A stretch of 64,000 nucleotides of DNA, taken from the NCBI GenBank assembly GCA_027577595.1, contig JANBRJ010000001.1, forward strand, positions 62,001-126,000. The letters are read 5' to 3'. The notes beneath the pieces were generated by a model that did not search any database, was not told the DNA's origin, and saw nothing but the letters and a program-made list of their open reading frames with translations. This DNA comes from Coemansia sp. RSA 487 (taxonomy: Eukaryota; Kickxellomycota; Kickxellomycetes; Kickxellales; Kickxellaceae). The position numbers were made by a program, and so were the translations under genes. Positions 21,419 to 31,049 of this stretch are shown here, in pieces (the stretch's first letter is position 1; every line of letters begins with the position of its first letter).

Positions 21419-22375
21419 TGTAGATAAAACAAATAATAGATATCACCAATGTCTAAAATGTAAATTCCGAAATAAAAATGAGAAAAGTACAAGATACAAA
21501 CGAAATTTCCAAATGAGCACAGGCTAAACCAACTTGCTTTTATATCATATAGTTCCATCCAACAAACTACATTTTCATCTGAAAGCGGAGAAGCTCGCAG
21601 GCAAGGAACACATATTCCTTCTCAAATTCAGACCTGTTTTTGGAAAAGTCCGGATGGTTTGTTGCTGTTGCTTCTGCTGCTGCTGTTGTTTTTGTCCTTT
21701 TGCTGAAATTTGCAAACACATTATATGGCAAAAAAATAATGCCTCGTTCCTTAAAAGGTTACAATTGTTTTCCAGGTGGGGCTTTTGTAGAAGCTGTTGC
21801 TCCCTACTGTGCCATTGTTGTGTTTTATATGTTCAATTGTTTAGTCTTATGAGGGATACTACAATGCGTTTTTTTGGCGAAAAGCTGTTTCCAGACAATG
21901 AAAAACAAGCGCTAAAACGCTGGTATGTTTTCTTTTTTTATTATTTTCAAATAAGTGCATGTGTGGCGCATGTATGACCCGTTTATGTATGAACTAAATT
22001 GGAAGTGGTTCTGAAGCACATTATTGTTTGCTCAAAGCCTTTACATCGATTTTTCCAGCCACCTAAGCGCACGAACGAGAGTCAACACATTTAGTTCCAA
22101 TTTCGAAATAGCTTTTTCTTTTGCAAAGATAAACGCCTTTATTTCCTTTTTGTCCATGTATAACCCCCATGCAAACGCTCGACAACCTCTACAAGTGAGG
22201 CTGTGTTTTTCCAACAACATTCCCCACGTCTTCAGCTTCAGCCTTGATTTCCTTGATTTGATTATGATTCCAGTCTTGACTTTGGTTCTGTTTGAAATAT
22301 GAAATTGTTGCCTTTATCTGGAAAATACTAACCTTTGAATAAAAGGAAAAACATCTAGATAGCTGGCCGCTTTAG
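21419..22375. other. Intergenic region with a TTG/CTG-rich stretch
   Basis: No gene recognised. Nucleotides ~21658-21705 are a TTG/CTG-rich imperfect trinucleotide run; the open frames over it give Cys/Ala- or Leu-rich nonsense. Confidence 0.5.
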
Positions 22376-22951
22376 CTAGACGTGCTTGACAATGCGCGCT
22401 GGATTTCCTACGACAACAACGTTGCTGGGCACATCTTTTGGGACCACGGAGCCAGCGCCGATTGTGACGTTGTCACCGATTGTAACACCTGGCAGAATGA
22501 CGGAATTCCCACCAACCCACACGTTGTTGCCGATTCGGACTGGACGCGCCGACTCCACCCCACTTAGGCGTTTTTCTGGGTCAGTAGAATGCTCGGCCGT
22601 GTATATTTGCACGCCTGGCCCAAACATCACGTTGTCGCCGATGTCTACCCGCGCACTGTCGAGGATAACGCACATTACGTTCATGTAAAAGCACTTGCCC
22701 ACATGTATGTTGCATCCGTAGTCAAGGTGGACGGGGCTTTCGATTATTACCTTGTCATCGACGACGGTACCAAGGGTATTACGGACTGCCTCCGTGTATT
22801 TCTCGGGATCATCCCTTGTCTCCTCAAGAACCTTGAGCTTGCACCGAGACTGCCTGCGGAGCTCTACCAGATACGGATCGCTTCCATAGTGATCCTCGCC
22901 AGCCAACATCTTTCTCTCTTCAGCCTTGTAATCGCCGGTAAACTTGTCCAT
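22376..22951 (-). CDS. Hexapeptide-repeat sugar O-acetyltransferase (maltose/galactoside acetyltransferase type)
   Basis: 191 residues, single exon. The N-terminal Mac domain (residues ~10-60, EERKMLAGEDHYGSDPYLVE) is followed by a left-handed beta-helix: HVGKCFYMNVMCVILDSARV, IGDNVMFGPGVQIYTAEHS, RPVRIGNNVWVGGNSVILP and GVTIGDNVTIGAGSV. The catalytic His is in YTAEHSTDP. The C-terminus NPARIVKHV matches the NPARVIK end of bacterial Maa/LacA enzymes. It would transfer acetyl from acetyl-CoA to a sugar hydroxyl in the cytosol. The family is widespread in both bacteria and fungi, so an ancient bacterial origin is possible but not shown here. Confidence 0.93.
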   Translation of the reverse strand: MDKFTGDYKAEERKMLAGEDHYGSDPYLVELRRQSRCKLKVLEETRDDPEKYTEAVRNTLGTVVDDKVIIESPVHLDYGCNIHVGKCFYMNVMCVILDSARVDIGDNVMFGPGVQIYTAEHSTDPEKRLSGVESARPVRIGNNVWVGGNSVILPGVTIGDNVTIGAGSVVPKDVPSNVVVVGNPARIVKHV

Positions 22952-23406
22952 GGTGATATGCGTGTTGCTTGTAAGCCAGAGGTGGTCGAATGTAGAAAAT
23001 ATGTTGTAGTTTACAAATATAAATGATATGCAGCACTGACAAATTTACAGGGCATACGCTGTTTCTTTTATACTTGTCAGCCAGGGAGCGCTTTCTCCGA
23101 GTTAGAATCCTATACAATAAACGCTCGATTATATTTTGCACTCTGAAAAGAAGACTAGATGGCAGGCATGTCTCGAGATGCCGTATGGCTATATGCCACG
23201 TCACAGCCTCGTTTTGTGTTGCTTGCAGTACTCACAAAGGAACTTTCCTCTTGAGGTATTGTTTACTTGAAGATCACATGCTGTATCTTTTATCTTGCAA
23301 AACATGAGAAAAATATCTCTAGAAAGTAACCTTTTCTTTATCACGCTGTACGTGGAAGAAACAAAAATTGCCAAGTGGTTTGTTGCTCTAAAGCTAAAAA
23401 TAAAAG
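22952..23406. other. Intergenic spacer
   Basis: Between the acetyltransferase start and the 3' end of the LEA-like gene, both on the minus strand. No gene or repeat seen. Confidence 0.5.
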
Positions 23407-25341
23407 CTAGTTGTTTTTTCTGATAAATGCAGTCGCAAGAGTGCCTAGACCGATAATGGCCGATGCCACAGCACCAGCAAACCCAATGCGCTGGTTCTGT
23501 CTTCCAGGAAGTCGATAATGATATCCAGCAACAGCTGCCAGCGCAGCAGCCACAATACCCATCATCCTGAGCGTCACAGGCGACGTCTCGCTTGCATGTT
23601 TCCTGACAGCCTTCTCAGCCTCGTTGGCTTCCTCACGAGCCTTTTTGGCAAACCTCTCGCCCGATTCACGTGCTTTGTGGATCGCATCGTGCGCCTTGTC
23701 GTTTGCGCTTGATGCAGCGTCCTTGACGCTCTTGCTCGCGTTGTCCAGCATATCCTTGGCCCTAGACGATGCTTCGTTTGCTGCGTCGGCCGCATCATCG
23801 GCGGTCTCCTTGGACTTGTTTACTGCCTTGTTGGCTGCGTTCTTGGCGTTATCCTTTGCGCTATCCATCGTCTCTTCAGTTTGATGCGGTGCTTTAGAAC
23901 CTTGATCAGACTCTACAGAATATAAGGAAAGAAAATCAAAGCAAAGATATAAAAAAGAATAAAGAGGGTTTGAGTACACTTGAACTGATCCAGTCTTACT
24001 TATAAAATATCGAAGGAACCAGAGAAAAGCCCAGCCTTTAAACGACTCCCGCCTTAGCGCATAATTCGACTGCTTGTCCAGGGAGCTTGTGTAATCTAGG
24101 CACATATGCAACTTTCGCATAAATGACATTGTGAGAGAAATGGCCTATGCTTATCACATGCAACATCAACAATGCAGAACATGAAACATATGCGTCACCA
24201 GAGCACAAGCAGACAAGCTAGAGAAGCAGCGAAATGTACGCAACAACTTACTATTTACGGCAACCTCGATGCCTTTAGGAACGTTACTATTGTCCACTGC
24301 ATCGTCAGCGTCAACATGGACGTACGACCCAACCATTGATGAGCCCGAAATGCCTTGATGATCGGGCTTCTTTTTGTCTGCCACAGATTCTGGTCTGATA
24401 TGCGTAACTACCTCAGATTCACCCTCGTCTTCGTCCGCAAACGCCCCTGGAGTAATCGCATAGCTTCTGTTTATAATGTTGTTTAACTTGTCCGTCTCGA
24501 GACCCTTTGCCGACATATACTCAAACTCCTCCACATTCTTGTTTCTCTGATTCTGCGTATGCACAGCAGAAGACTCCAAAGTCTCGCTCGATTCAAGCGA
24601 ATGTATTTCGTCGTTGGTTGAGGGCTCTGCGTTGCTGATTGCTGAGCGATACATGCTGTCCTCGATGTTGCTTGACAAGAGCTCTGCTTGAGAATCTTCC
24701 ATATTTACAGAGCCCTGTGCATCAACACCACTAGCATCCTCTGTTTCCGTTATCCTGGCCCTTGCAATAAATGACTTGCCACCTTCAATTGCTACGCTTG
24801 GGGATTTCGAACGTTCTGCAGACAAACTGGTAGCGGTAGTTTGATCTTTCTTATCATTATCCTTTAGCGCCCTCAGATACAGATCTTCCAGTTGATCTTC
24901 GGTGGATGGTGCCTCTGCCTCACTAGCAAGCGAGAACTCAACATTGTATTCATCATCGGCATCCTTCCTCTCTGTACCCTTCGACTCATCAGATCCCAGA
25001 GCATTGTTAGCGGTATTGGTATTCTCATTATCTTCGGTCTCGATCTGCAGTCCCTTCTCTTTAGGCGCATTTTCAGTGTTGGTGACACCTACAGATCTGG
25101 CGCTCGGTTGTTGGTCGGTAGAACCCTCACCTGATTGGTTTACGGTGTTTTCATTGGCGATCGGAGAGGAACTATGCTCAGGAGTAGCATACGCGCTTGA
25201 TGCAGAAACGGTGGATGCGGCAGACGATTCTGGGAACGATGTGGACACTGGGGTGGAAGCAGGGGTGGCATTTTTGCTGTTGTTTGAGCTACCTTTTCTG
25301 CTTCTGCCCTTTTTGGTGCTACCGCTACGCTTTCTTCCCAT
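23407..25341 (-). CDS. Long acidic disordered protein with LEA-like helical tail and C-terminal membrane segments
   Basis: Not recognised. Exon 1 is 25341-24252 (donor A|GTAAGT) and exon 2 is 23912-23407, 531 residues. The N-terminus is basic (MGRKRSGSTKKGRSRKG); residues ~40-360 are polar, acidic and Ser-rich without a fold. Exon 2 encodes an amphipathic alanine/lysine/glutamate repeat (for example AKDNAKNAANKAVNKSKE, then KDMLDNASKSVKDAASS) like LEA or apolipoprotein helices, then two weak hydrophobic segments (TLRMMGIVAAALAAVAGYHY and FAGAVASAIIGLGTLATAF). Such tails bind membranes or tether organelles; that is inference. A second possible first exon (24129-24000, donor GTAAGA) ends in the same phase, see findings. 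The start codon of the long form is ATG 25341; upstream codons lack ATG. Confidence 0.6.
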
Positions 25342-26210
25342 GGTTCCTCGACTTCCTCGACGTGTAGGCCGCAAGGTATTACTATATAAATTATTCTAAA
25401 GAGAAATTAGAAGATTCAAAAAAAATGAAGGAAAGTGGCTGTAGGAAAAAACAACCAAATAAAAAATTTCATGGTGATTGTCGCACCCTTTCATCGTAAA
25501 TTTTTGACAAAGTCTAATGCATGAAAAAAGCCGCAATAGTTTGGTGACGATTACAGCCATTCTTTGGTGGTGTGACTCGAGCTGCTTTTGTCAATTTCAG
25601 GCTGTGCGAGCCAGTAGCAAGCGGTCCATGAACCCTAACCAACAAATCGAAAGATCTCTTGTTAAGGGAAGCGTTTGTATAAATACAACCACCCGTGCTG
25701 TGTTTGGTTTGACAAATTTTGAATCAGAAAATCCATACAATAATATTGCGAAAAACAGCTTTTGAAAGAGCATAATATTGATACATGAAGACTGCATATT
25801 TTGGACTTCCATAAAAATGTGTGCAACTCGTCATCATGGGACTGTTTTCCCGTATACGTTTTATTCGATCTGATCCTACTGCTAAACCCTATCATAAAGG
25901 CTCTAAGAAGTGTCATTGAAATATCTGCTCCTAGCCCTCAAGTTTCTGGTCTGATTATTGAATGAAACCGTTTTTTTGCATACGGAGAGGCATTTTAAGA
26001 AAAAAAACAGTCAAATATACGCCCCTTATCAAACTTTTTAATATTTTAATGCCGTTTATCGCACTGATACCCTTTCCTATGGCCTATAATTTACCATGCA
26101 CCACATCGTTAGATTGGCTGACTGAGTTCTAGTGGTTTCGTGCATGTACGCTGGTGATTTGAAGCCAAACAAAGCCCCTAGACCTCTTAATTGATCCTGG
26201 ACAAAGAGAA
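25342..26210. other. AT-rich intergenic region
   Basis: No gene recognised. Short open frames are on both strands with no conserved character. Confidence 0.5.
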
Positions 26211-27131
26211 TTGAAAGCCGTGGGGAAGTGGCGGGAAAACAAACCAAAAGATCACAACAAGAAATTGCAGACATTTGAAGCTCAGTCTACAGCTTCCGCT
26301 TTGCCAGCAGCCAGAAATAAGGCTACCAACACTCACAGGAGGTTCTGCAATGGTATGTGTGAGTGTAATCGTTTTCGTTATAAAAACCGTACACCATGTA
26401 CACCAGCAACACCAAAACAGGCAGTGAAAAGACAGGAAAAGGCAAATAATAGCTCCAAGAAAGGAGCTGCAAGAAAGTGTGCATTTTCATATACTTTCAA
26501 TTCTTTTCTATATAGCGCATTTATCAATCTATACTCCATTATCACACATAAACGACAATGTATACCAAACAAATGTGATGCAATATGTAACTGTACACTT
26601 TATCCTTGATTATTAGTTTACATTCAATGAATTTGTGATTACTAGAACATATATCAGACAGCTGTCCAACCGATTTCACTCATACGCTGCAGTATTCTTA
26701 ACGCGAGTGCATTTAGCCGTGTTTTTATGTTGGTCAGAGTACAGCATAAGGAGCACGAGGAGCAACGCCTTCTAAAAAAAACAACAATGACTCAAGGAAC
26801 TACACGAGGCACAACGCAATAAACGTGTGGACAAACAAGAACAGCAAGAGAGGGAGTTTGATGCGTGAGTTGCAGAGTTTAAAGAACACCGTCATCAACT
26901 CGAGCAGCATCAGCGCCAAAAACGCAAACTGCAGCAACAACAACAAACGCGATCACCAAACAAAACTCGCCGCCTCGCTAGACGCACAGCTGTTACGATC
27001 ACTCCTGCTGCTGACAATGCTCAACCAAGTTGTCGTCCCAGGCGCAAGTCTGCTTCGGACTCAGCATCTGCTGCAACTACACAAGGGCAGCAGGAGCAGC
27101 GTGTCAAGCGTAAGCGTACTGACCAGCAGTA
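26211..27131 (+). pseudogene. Decayed coding-like region (possible pseudogene or unresolved multi-exon gene)
   Basis: Several blocks have protein-like composition but no single open frame. A block at ~26211-26360 reads KLQTFEAQSTASALPAARNK and ends before a GTATGT donor-like site. A block at ~26877-27131 reads EHRHQLEQHQRQKRKLQQQQ, then TRRLARRTAVTI, and ends VKRKRTDQQ followed by a stop, giving a basic, Gln-rich, coiled-coil-like C-terminus. The stretch between them is interrupted by stops in every frame (an in-frame stop sits at ~26866 directly before the last block). Either this is the remnant of a nuclear, basic protein gene or a gene with very short exons that I could not join. Function unknown. 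Confidence 0.3.
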
Positions 27132-27346
27132 AAAACAAGCCTTCACGTATCGTGTCGTATCATATCGGCTATTACTAATGTCATAAGCGGCCTTGCGCCT
27201 TTACCCCTGGCGATGGACACCTCTCAGGAGAGTCCCTTGTGACAGACTTCTCGAATTGGTTTAGTAAGAGTGTTCGTTTCCAGGGCAATAAGGCGTGTAA
27301 ATAGGCCTTTGGAGGAAGGGGTTTGCGAATCCTCCAGCGAGAAACC

Positions 27347-27405
27347 GTAAGTACTCTGATGTGAATGATTATTTATTTTACTAACACGTGCTTTTGGTTT
27401 TCTAG
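27347..27405 (+). other. Probable 5'-UTR intron of the next gene
   Basis: A 59-base segment begins GTAAGT, contains the perfect yeast-type branch sequence TACTAAC (27379-27385 region) and ends TTTTCTAG. The sequence after it has stops in all frames before the ATG at 27515, so the intron should lie in the 5' leader. Confidence 0.65.
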
Positions 27406-27514
27406 TTTTTGTTTAGCACTTTCGCAAGCCTCTCTTTCTCCCAAATAGTATTTCCATCTTTTTGCTTCTCAGTTCAAAAAGAGACAGCCACGCTCTAGCA
27501 CACGCCTCTTTCCA

Positions 27515-29320
27515 ATGGATACTGCAGACTCTGACAGCGACGACTTCTTCAGCGATATCCGTGCGCTACGACGTCAGTTTGGGATATCAAAGGCAAAAAC
27601 GCTTGCTAGCAAAGAAACGCCAAAAGAGTCCAAAGAGGCAAAGTTAACAGCATCAGAAATCAACAGTTTCGACCAGGAGGAAGCTGGGCAGAGAAGAAAA
27701 CGAGCGAATACACCCACACCGTTATCGACAGAAACATCGAATAAAAGGCGTAATAGTGGTACAGTGTCTGATAGCAGCATATCTCAGAGGGCTGCCAATT
27801 CGCCTACAAATTCGGTGCCACTGGGCTCAGTATCGCCAGGAGAGATTGCAGCATTGCTCTCGCCCAGAAAACAGAGGCAGAAGGTGGGTACTAGATTGGC
27901 AAGCGGACGAAGGAGTAGTGGAATCCCACCTAGAACTCCCGAATCCCGCATAGCTAGTCCGCAGGCTCCGTTGTTTTCGCGGAATTCGACTTTTACACCT
28001 ACGCCAACTAAAAAGCTGCTTGCTGCAACTCCGAAAAGAACATCTAAAGGCAGCGCCTCTACATCAGTATCGCCTGTTTCACCATCGTCTGGGTTCAACA
28101 TGCGCTCTCTCTGGTCGAGAGAAAGCGTTCCAAATCCTACACACACGCCCACCGGACAGCGTCTTCGTTTATCTCCAGTGTACATGACCAAACAACCATC
28201 CTCTGGCGGATTTAAAACCCTTGCCTTCCGACTTGACTCTAACAATTCAGCAAGCAACAACGAAGCAGGTCATTTCGGTTTGCTGGGCAGTGTTGAGGAG
28301 GCACTAGTCACGGATGCAGATCTCGAAGCATCCAGGCGCAAGCTTGGCGAGGAGTATGCTCTAACACAGCAACAGATCATACGCGAAGTCAGAGACAGGA
28401 TAATGGCGTTTTCGTGCTTGGCTGACGCGACTTTAGGAGTCACAGAGTGGCGGAATTCAGTTTCAATGCTCGGCCAGTTTTACACGCTTGGCCATGGAAA
28501 TCTTGCGTTTACAAAGCAAGGAATCGTATGGTGCGGGTATATGCTTGGTCCAATGGCGTCTGTGTCGCAATCATTTGGTAGCAACAAGCATAGCAACAAC
28601 ATTTTTGACGCTAGCAAGGAAACTGCTGATACAACCCTGTTATTTCCATGGAATCGGATCACAGCACTTAGGAGAAAGGACATTGACGACGGCTGTTTTG
28701 TGATTACAACCGTGGATCATGACCTTGGCGTTGCATTCAAGATGGGCGAACAGCTACATGATCATTCTTCTTCGAATGTCGATACAATGGTTGCCAAAAT
28801 GAATGCGTTACTGTCGGATGTGTTGCGCAATGAAAGTGCATACAGAGTCCCAGAACCAAATTCAGAACCAGTGAATAGCGAATGTATGGATAAGGAGGAT
28901 GTGGATAATCACAAAGTCAGAAAAATCCTTCATTTTGCATTGAATCTTGCTAAATTGCAGGACAAGCGTTTTGTGGATCTTGACGTGTCAAGGGCGTTGA
29001 ATAACAATGGTTTTATGGCCGATGCCACATCCACTGCGCTAGAATTTAGCCTGGCTTTGGCTACAAAGGCCAGTGCGTTAATAGATCTAGTTGATGACCC
29101 CAAAACAGAGTCACTGCCTGGCGTTTGCACGCTTTGTTATGCTGACAATGAATCTGTGGTATTTCAGCAATGCGATCATAGGGTCTGCGACTCTTGCTTT
29201 TCACATTTGCGCGTAATGTATCCGTCATCGTCACAGCAGACGAGCGGTGAATCCAGTAGTAACGCCGTTTGTATTTGCCCGTGGGACCGTACTGGAGTCG
29301 GCTCCTGGTCAAGGCTTTAA
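27515..29320 (+). CDS. Unrecognised protein with C-terminal RING-like zinc finger
   Basis: 601 residues, single coding exon. N-terminus is acidic (MDTADSDSDDFFSDI) then a long Ser/Thr/Pro/Arg-rich disordered part to ~230 with repeated proline-directed phosphorylation-like sites (SPR, TPT, TPKR). From ~265 a helix (SRRKLGEEYALTQQQIIREV) leads to a compact domain (residues ~310-420: LGHGNLAFTKQGIVWCGYML, FPWNRITALRRKDID) that looks PH/GRAM-like in its strand pattern. The C-terminus has CTLC...CDHRVCDSC...CICPW, a RING-type set of Cys/His (C-x2-C, C-x-H-x2-C-x2-C, C-x-C-x-W). A link to ubiquitination is suggested by the finger only. I cannot name an orthologue. Confidence 0.7.
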   Translation: MDTADSDSDDFFSDIRALRRQFGISKAKTLASKETPKESKEAKLTASEINSFDQEEAGQRRKRANTPTPLSTETSNKRRNSGTVSDSSISQRAANSPTNSVPLGSVSPGEIAALLSPRKQRQKVGTRLASGRRSSGIPPRTPESRIASPQAPLFSRNSTFTPTPTKKLLAATPKRTSKGSASTSVSPVSPSSGFNMRSLWSRESVPNPTHTPTGQRLRLSPVYMTKQPSSGGFKTLAFRLDSNNSASNNEAGHFGLLGSVEEALVTDADLEASRRKLGEEYALTQQQIIREVRDRIMAFSCLADATLGVTEWRNSVSMLGQFYTLGHGNLAFTKQGIVWCGYMLGPMASVSQSFGSNKHSNNIFDASKETADTTLLFPWNRITALRRKDIDDGCFVITTVDHDLGVAFKMGEQLHDHSSSNVDTMVAKMNALLSDVLRNESAYRVPEPNSEPVNSECMDKEDVDNHKVRKILHFALNLAKLQDKRFVDLDVSRALNNNGFMADATSTALEFSLALATKASALIDLVDDPKTESLPGVCTLCYADNESVVFQQCDHRVCDSCFSHLRVMYPSSSQQTSGESSSNAVCICPWDRTGVGSWSRL

Positions 29321-29392
29321 ACTTGTGTTTTTATCTTGCTCTCTTTCTGTATATTTCATACTTAAGCCTAGTTAAACGGGCGTATATTTTAT

Positions 29393-30559
29393 CTACAGAT
29401 CCAGTCCAGAGTCCCCAACAGTAGCTCTTGTGCTTTGAAACCCACTATCACTCAATGTCACTTCACATTGGGCCCTGGGTGCCCAAGGCGAAAAGTCGTT
29501 CTCAATCCATCGCCTAGTTCGAAGCAAATGGCTTGGCGGCTGGTGCCGCTGCTGGCCATCATTTGATTCGCACTGGTTTTGGCCATCATCCAACTGTCTA
29601 AAATCGCCTGGCACGAGTCCTCTGCGCTGGTACATCATAATGCGAGCGTCGATGATATTAGCCCAGAGGGCTCCCAATGCCGGTGCCTTCTTGCTTCTTG
29701 TCAGGATAGTAAACTCATCGTCCATCTCTAATAACGACATGTCCGTGTCTTGCCTTGAATTGCTGTCGTCATTGCTCAGTAAGGGCCTGTTTGATTTGCT
29801 CAGAGTGGCCGGGCTGTTGGGGACTTTGTTGGGATTGATGATATCCTTTACCTGGTTCACACAGATAAATGCACATTGATATTCGTCAGCCCAACGCTTG
29901 AACTGCGCACCCATCGATGCCAGATGCGCCGTCCGCTCCATATAAAAGGCTTTTGAGTCTGTGCGTCCGTTCTCGTTGGTATCCATGTTGAATCTTAAGT
30001 GCGCAGCAATCGAGTCCACTACAACAAGGCGGACATGTCGCGATGATAGGATTGCTGGCACCTTGTAGTCGAGGGCGTGGAACATTGTTTCCATGTTTTC
30101 AAATTCTGCAACCTGAATATTGTGCAAAAGCCCATCAATGTTGAATGTCTGGGCATATTTTTCTCCGCACATCCGCTGAACAAAGGGTAGTGCCATGGTC
30201 TCTAACCTGTTTACTGGGAATGCGCCCTCGGTCGAGATATAGATCACTTCTCCGTCGGCGCCACCAAATCGCTCAGGCAGCTGTGCAGCTATTGCGAGCT
30301 GGATGCAGAGCTGTGTTTTTCCAGCAGCACCTTCGCCTACGATCTCCACGATGTTTCCAAGCCGTACGCCGCCACCTAGACATTTGTCAATGTGCTTATC
30401 TCCAGTGCTTATCCACCTCTCCTTTTCTTTTAAAGCAGAGGCGGAATTGTGCTTTTCCTCTATTGGGTAAACTTGGTTGCAAATAAACGACCAGATCCTT
30501 TGTCCTTGATCCTCGTCCAGCCCACTTAGTCGCAAAAATTCCGTGTACGGCATGAGCAT
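29393..30559 (-). CDS. Rad51 paralogue, Rad57/XRCC3-like
   Basis: RecA-family ATPase of homologous recombination; Rad57 and XRCC3 help load or stabilise Rad51 filaments in the nucleus. 388 residues from ATG 30559 (a shorter form starts at 30553). Walker A is GEGAAGKTQ, Walker B is VRLVVVDSIAAHLRF; other family marks are STGDKHIDKCLGGGVRLGNI, EVIYISTEGAFPVNRLE, CAFICVNQVKD and APALGALWANIIDARI. The frame is open to ATG 30607, but the extra residues are odd and hydrophobic. A possible 43-base leader intron (30628-30586: GTAAGG, CTAAC, then TTGTAG) removes that start and supports ATG 30559. Divergent from URI1. Confidence 0.85.
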   Translation of the reverse strand: MLMPYTEFLRLSGLDEDQGQRIWSFICNQVYPIEEKHNSASALKEKERWISTGDKHIDKCLGGGVRLGNIVEIVGEGAAGKTQLCIQLAIAAQLPERFGGADGEVIYISTEGAFPVNRLETMALPFVQRMCGEKYAQTFNIDGLLHNIQVAEFENMETMFHALDYKVPAILSSRHVRLVVVDSIAAHLRFNMDTNENGRTDSKAFYMERTAHLASMGAQFKRWADEYQCAFICVNQVKDIINPNKVPNSPATLSKSNRPLLSNDDSNSRQDTDMSLLEMDDEFTILTRSKKAPALGALWANIIDARIMMYQRRGLVPGDFRQLDDGQNQCESNDGQQRHQPPSHLLRTRRWIENDFSPWAPRAQCEVTLSDSGFQSTRATVGDSGLDL

Positions 30560-30628
30560 ACACTGATAGGGCTCGTTGCACCCAACTACAACGACACAGA
30601 ATAACATCAATTACAAAGTTAGCCTTAC

Positions 30629-31049
30629 CACACCACACAATATATGGTTGTTCTTGAGCACTGCCGCGGTGTTATTTGCTTGCCTTTTGCTAGACACCTT
30701 GACAGTAACGCTTCCATATCAGTACTATGTTCAGGCGACGTGTTCATCGTTGAATATAGTAAAAATAATGACTAGTATACAAAATATTTTTGCGCAGCAG
30801 AGCTAAGGGGAAAGACGCAAATGAACCTTTCTTTCAAATTCGGAAACTGTCATCATGCGCATCTTGCTATTTGATGATCTAGCCATAGGTTTCCGTAATC
30901 CTTCATTGCGAACCATGACTGTTTGTCACCAAAATTTTTCATTCGCTTTTTTCGAGTGAAATGTGCCTTTCTTTCCTGCACTCTTTGCTATTCATCCAAT
31001 CTTTTGGCAATTTACGCTTATAATCGCTTGGCTTTTTTATTTAATAGCG
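30629..31049. other. Divergent promoter region (Rad57-like / URI1)
   Basis: About 420 bases shared by two genes transcribed away from each other. No gene or clear motif. An ATG at 30961 is out of frame with URI1. Confidence 0.5.

Noticed and set aside
21534-21977. Plus-strand frame over the TTG/CTG-rich run
   Set aside because: Cys/Phe-rich low-complexity product caused by the trinucleotide run, without any coding feature.
24166-24251. Extension of the long LEA-like exon past its donor
   Set aside because: The extra C-terminus would be short, Cys-rich and unlike the rest; a perfect GTAAGT donor precedes it.
30963-31049. N-terminal extension of URI1
   Set aside because: It lacks an ATG in frame and would be hydrophobic, unlike URI proteins; ATG 31050 gives the family N-terminus.
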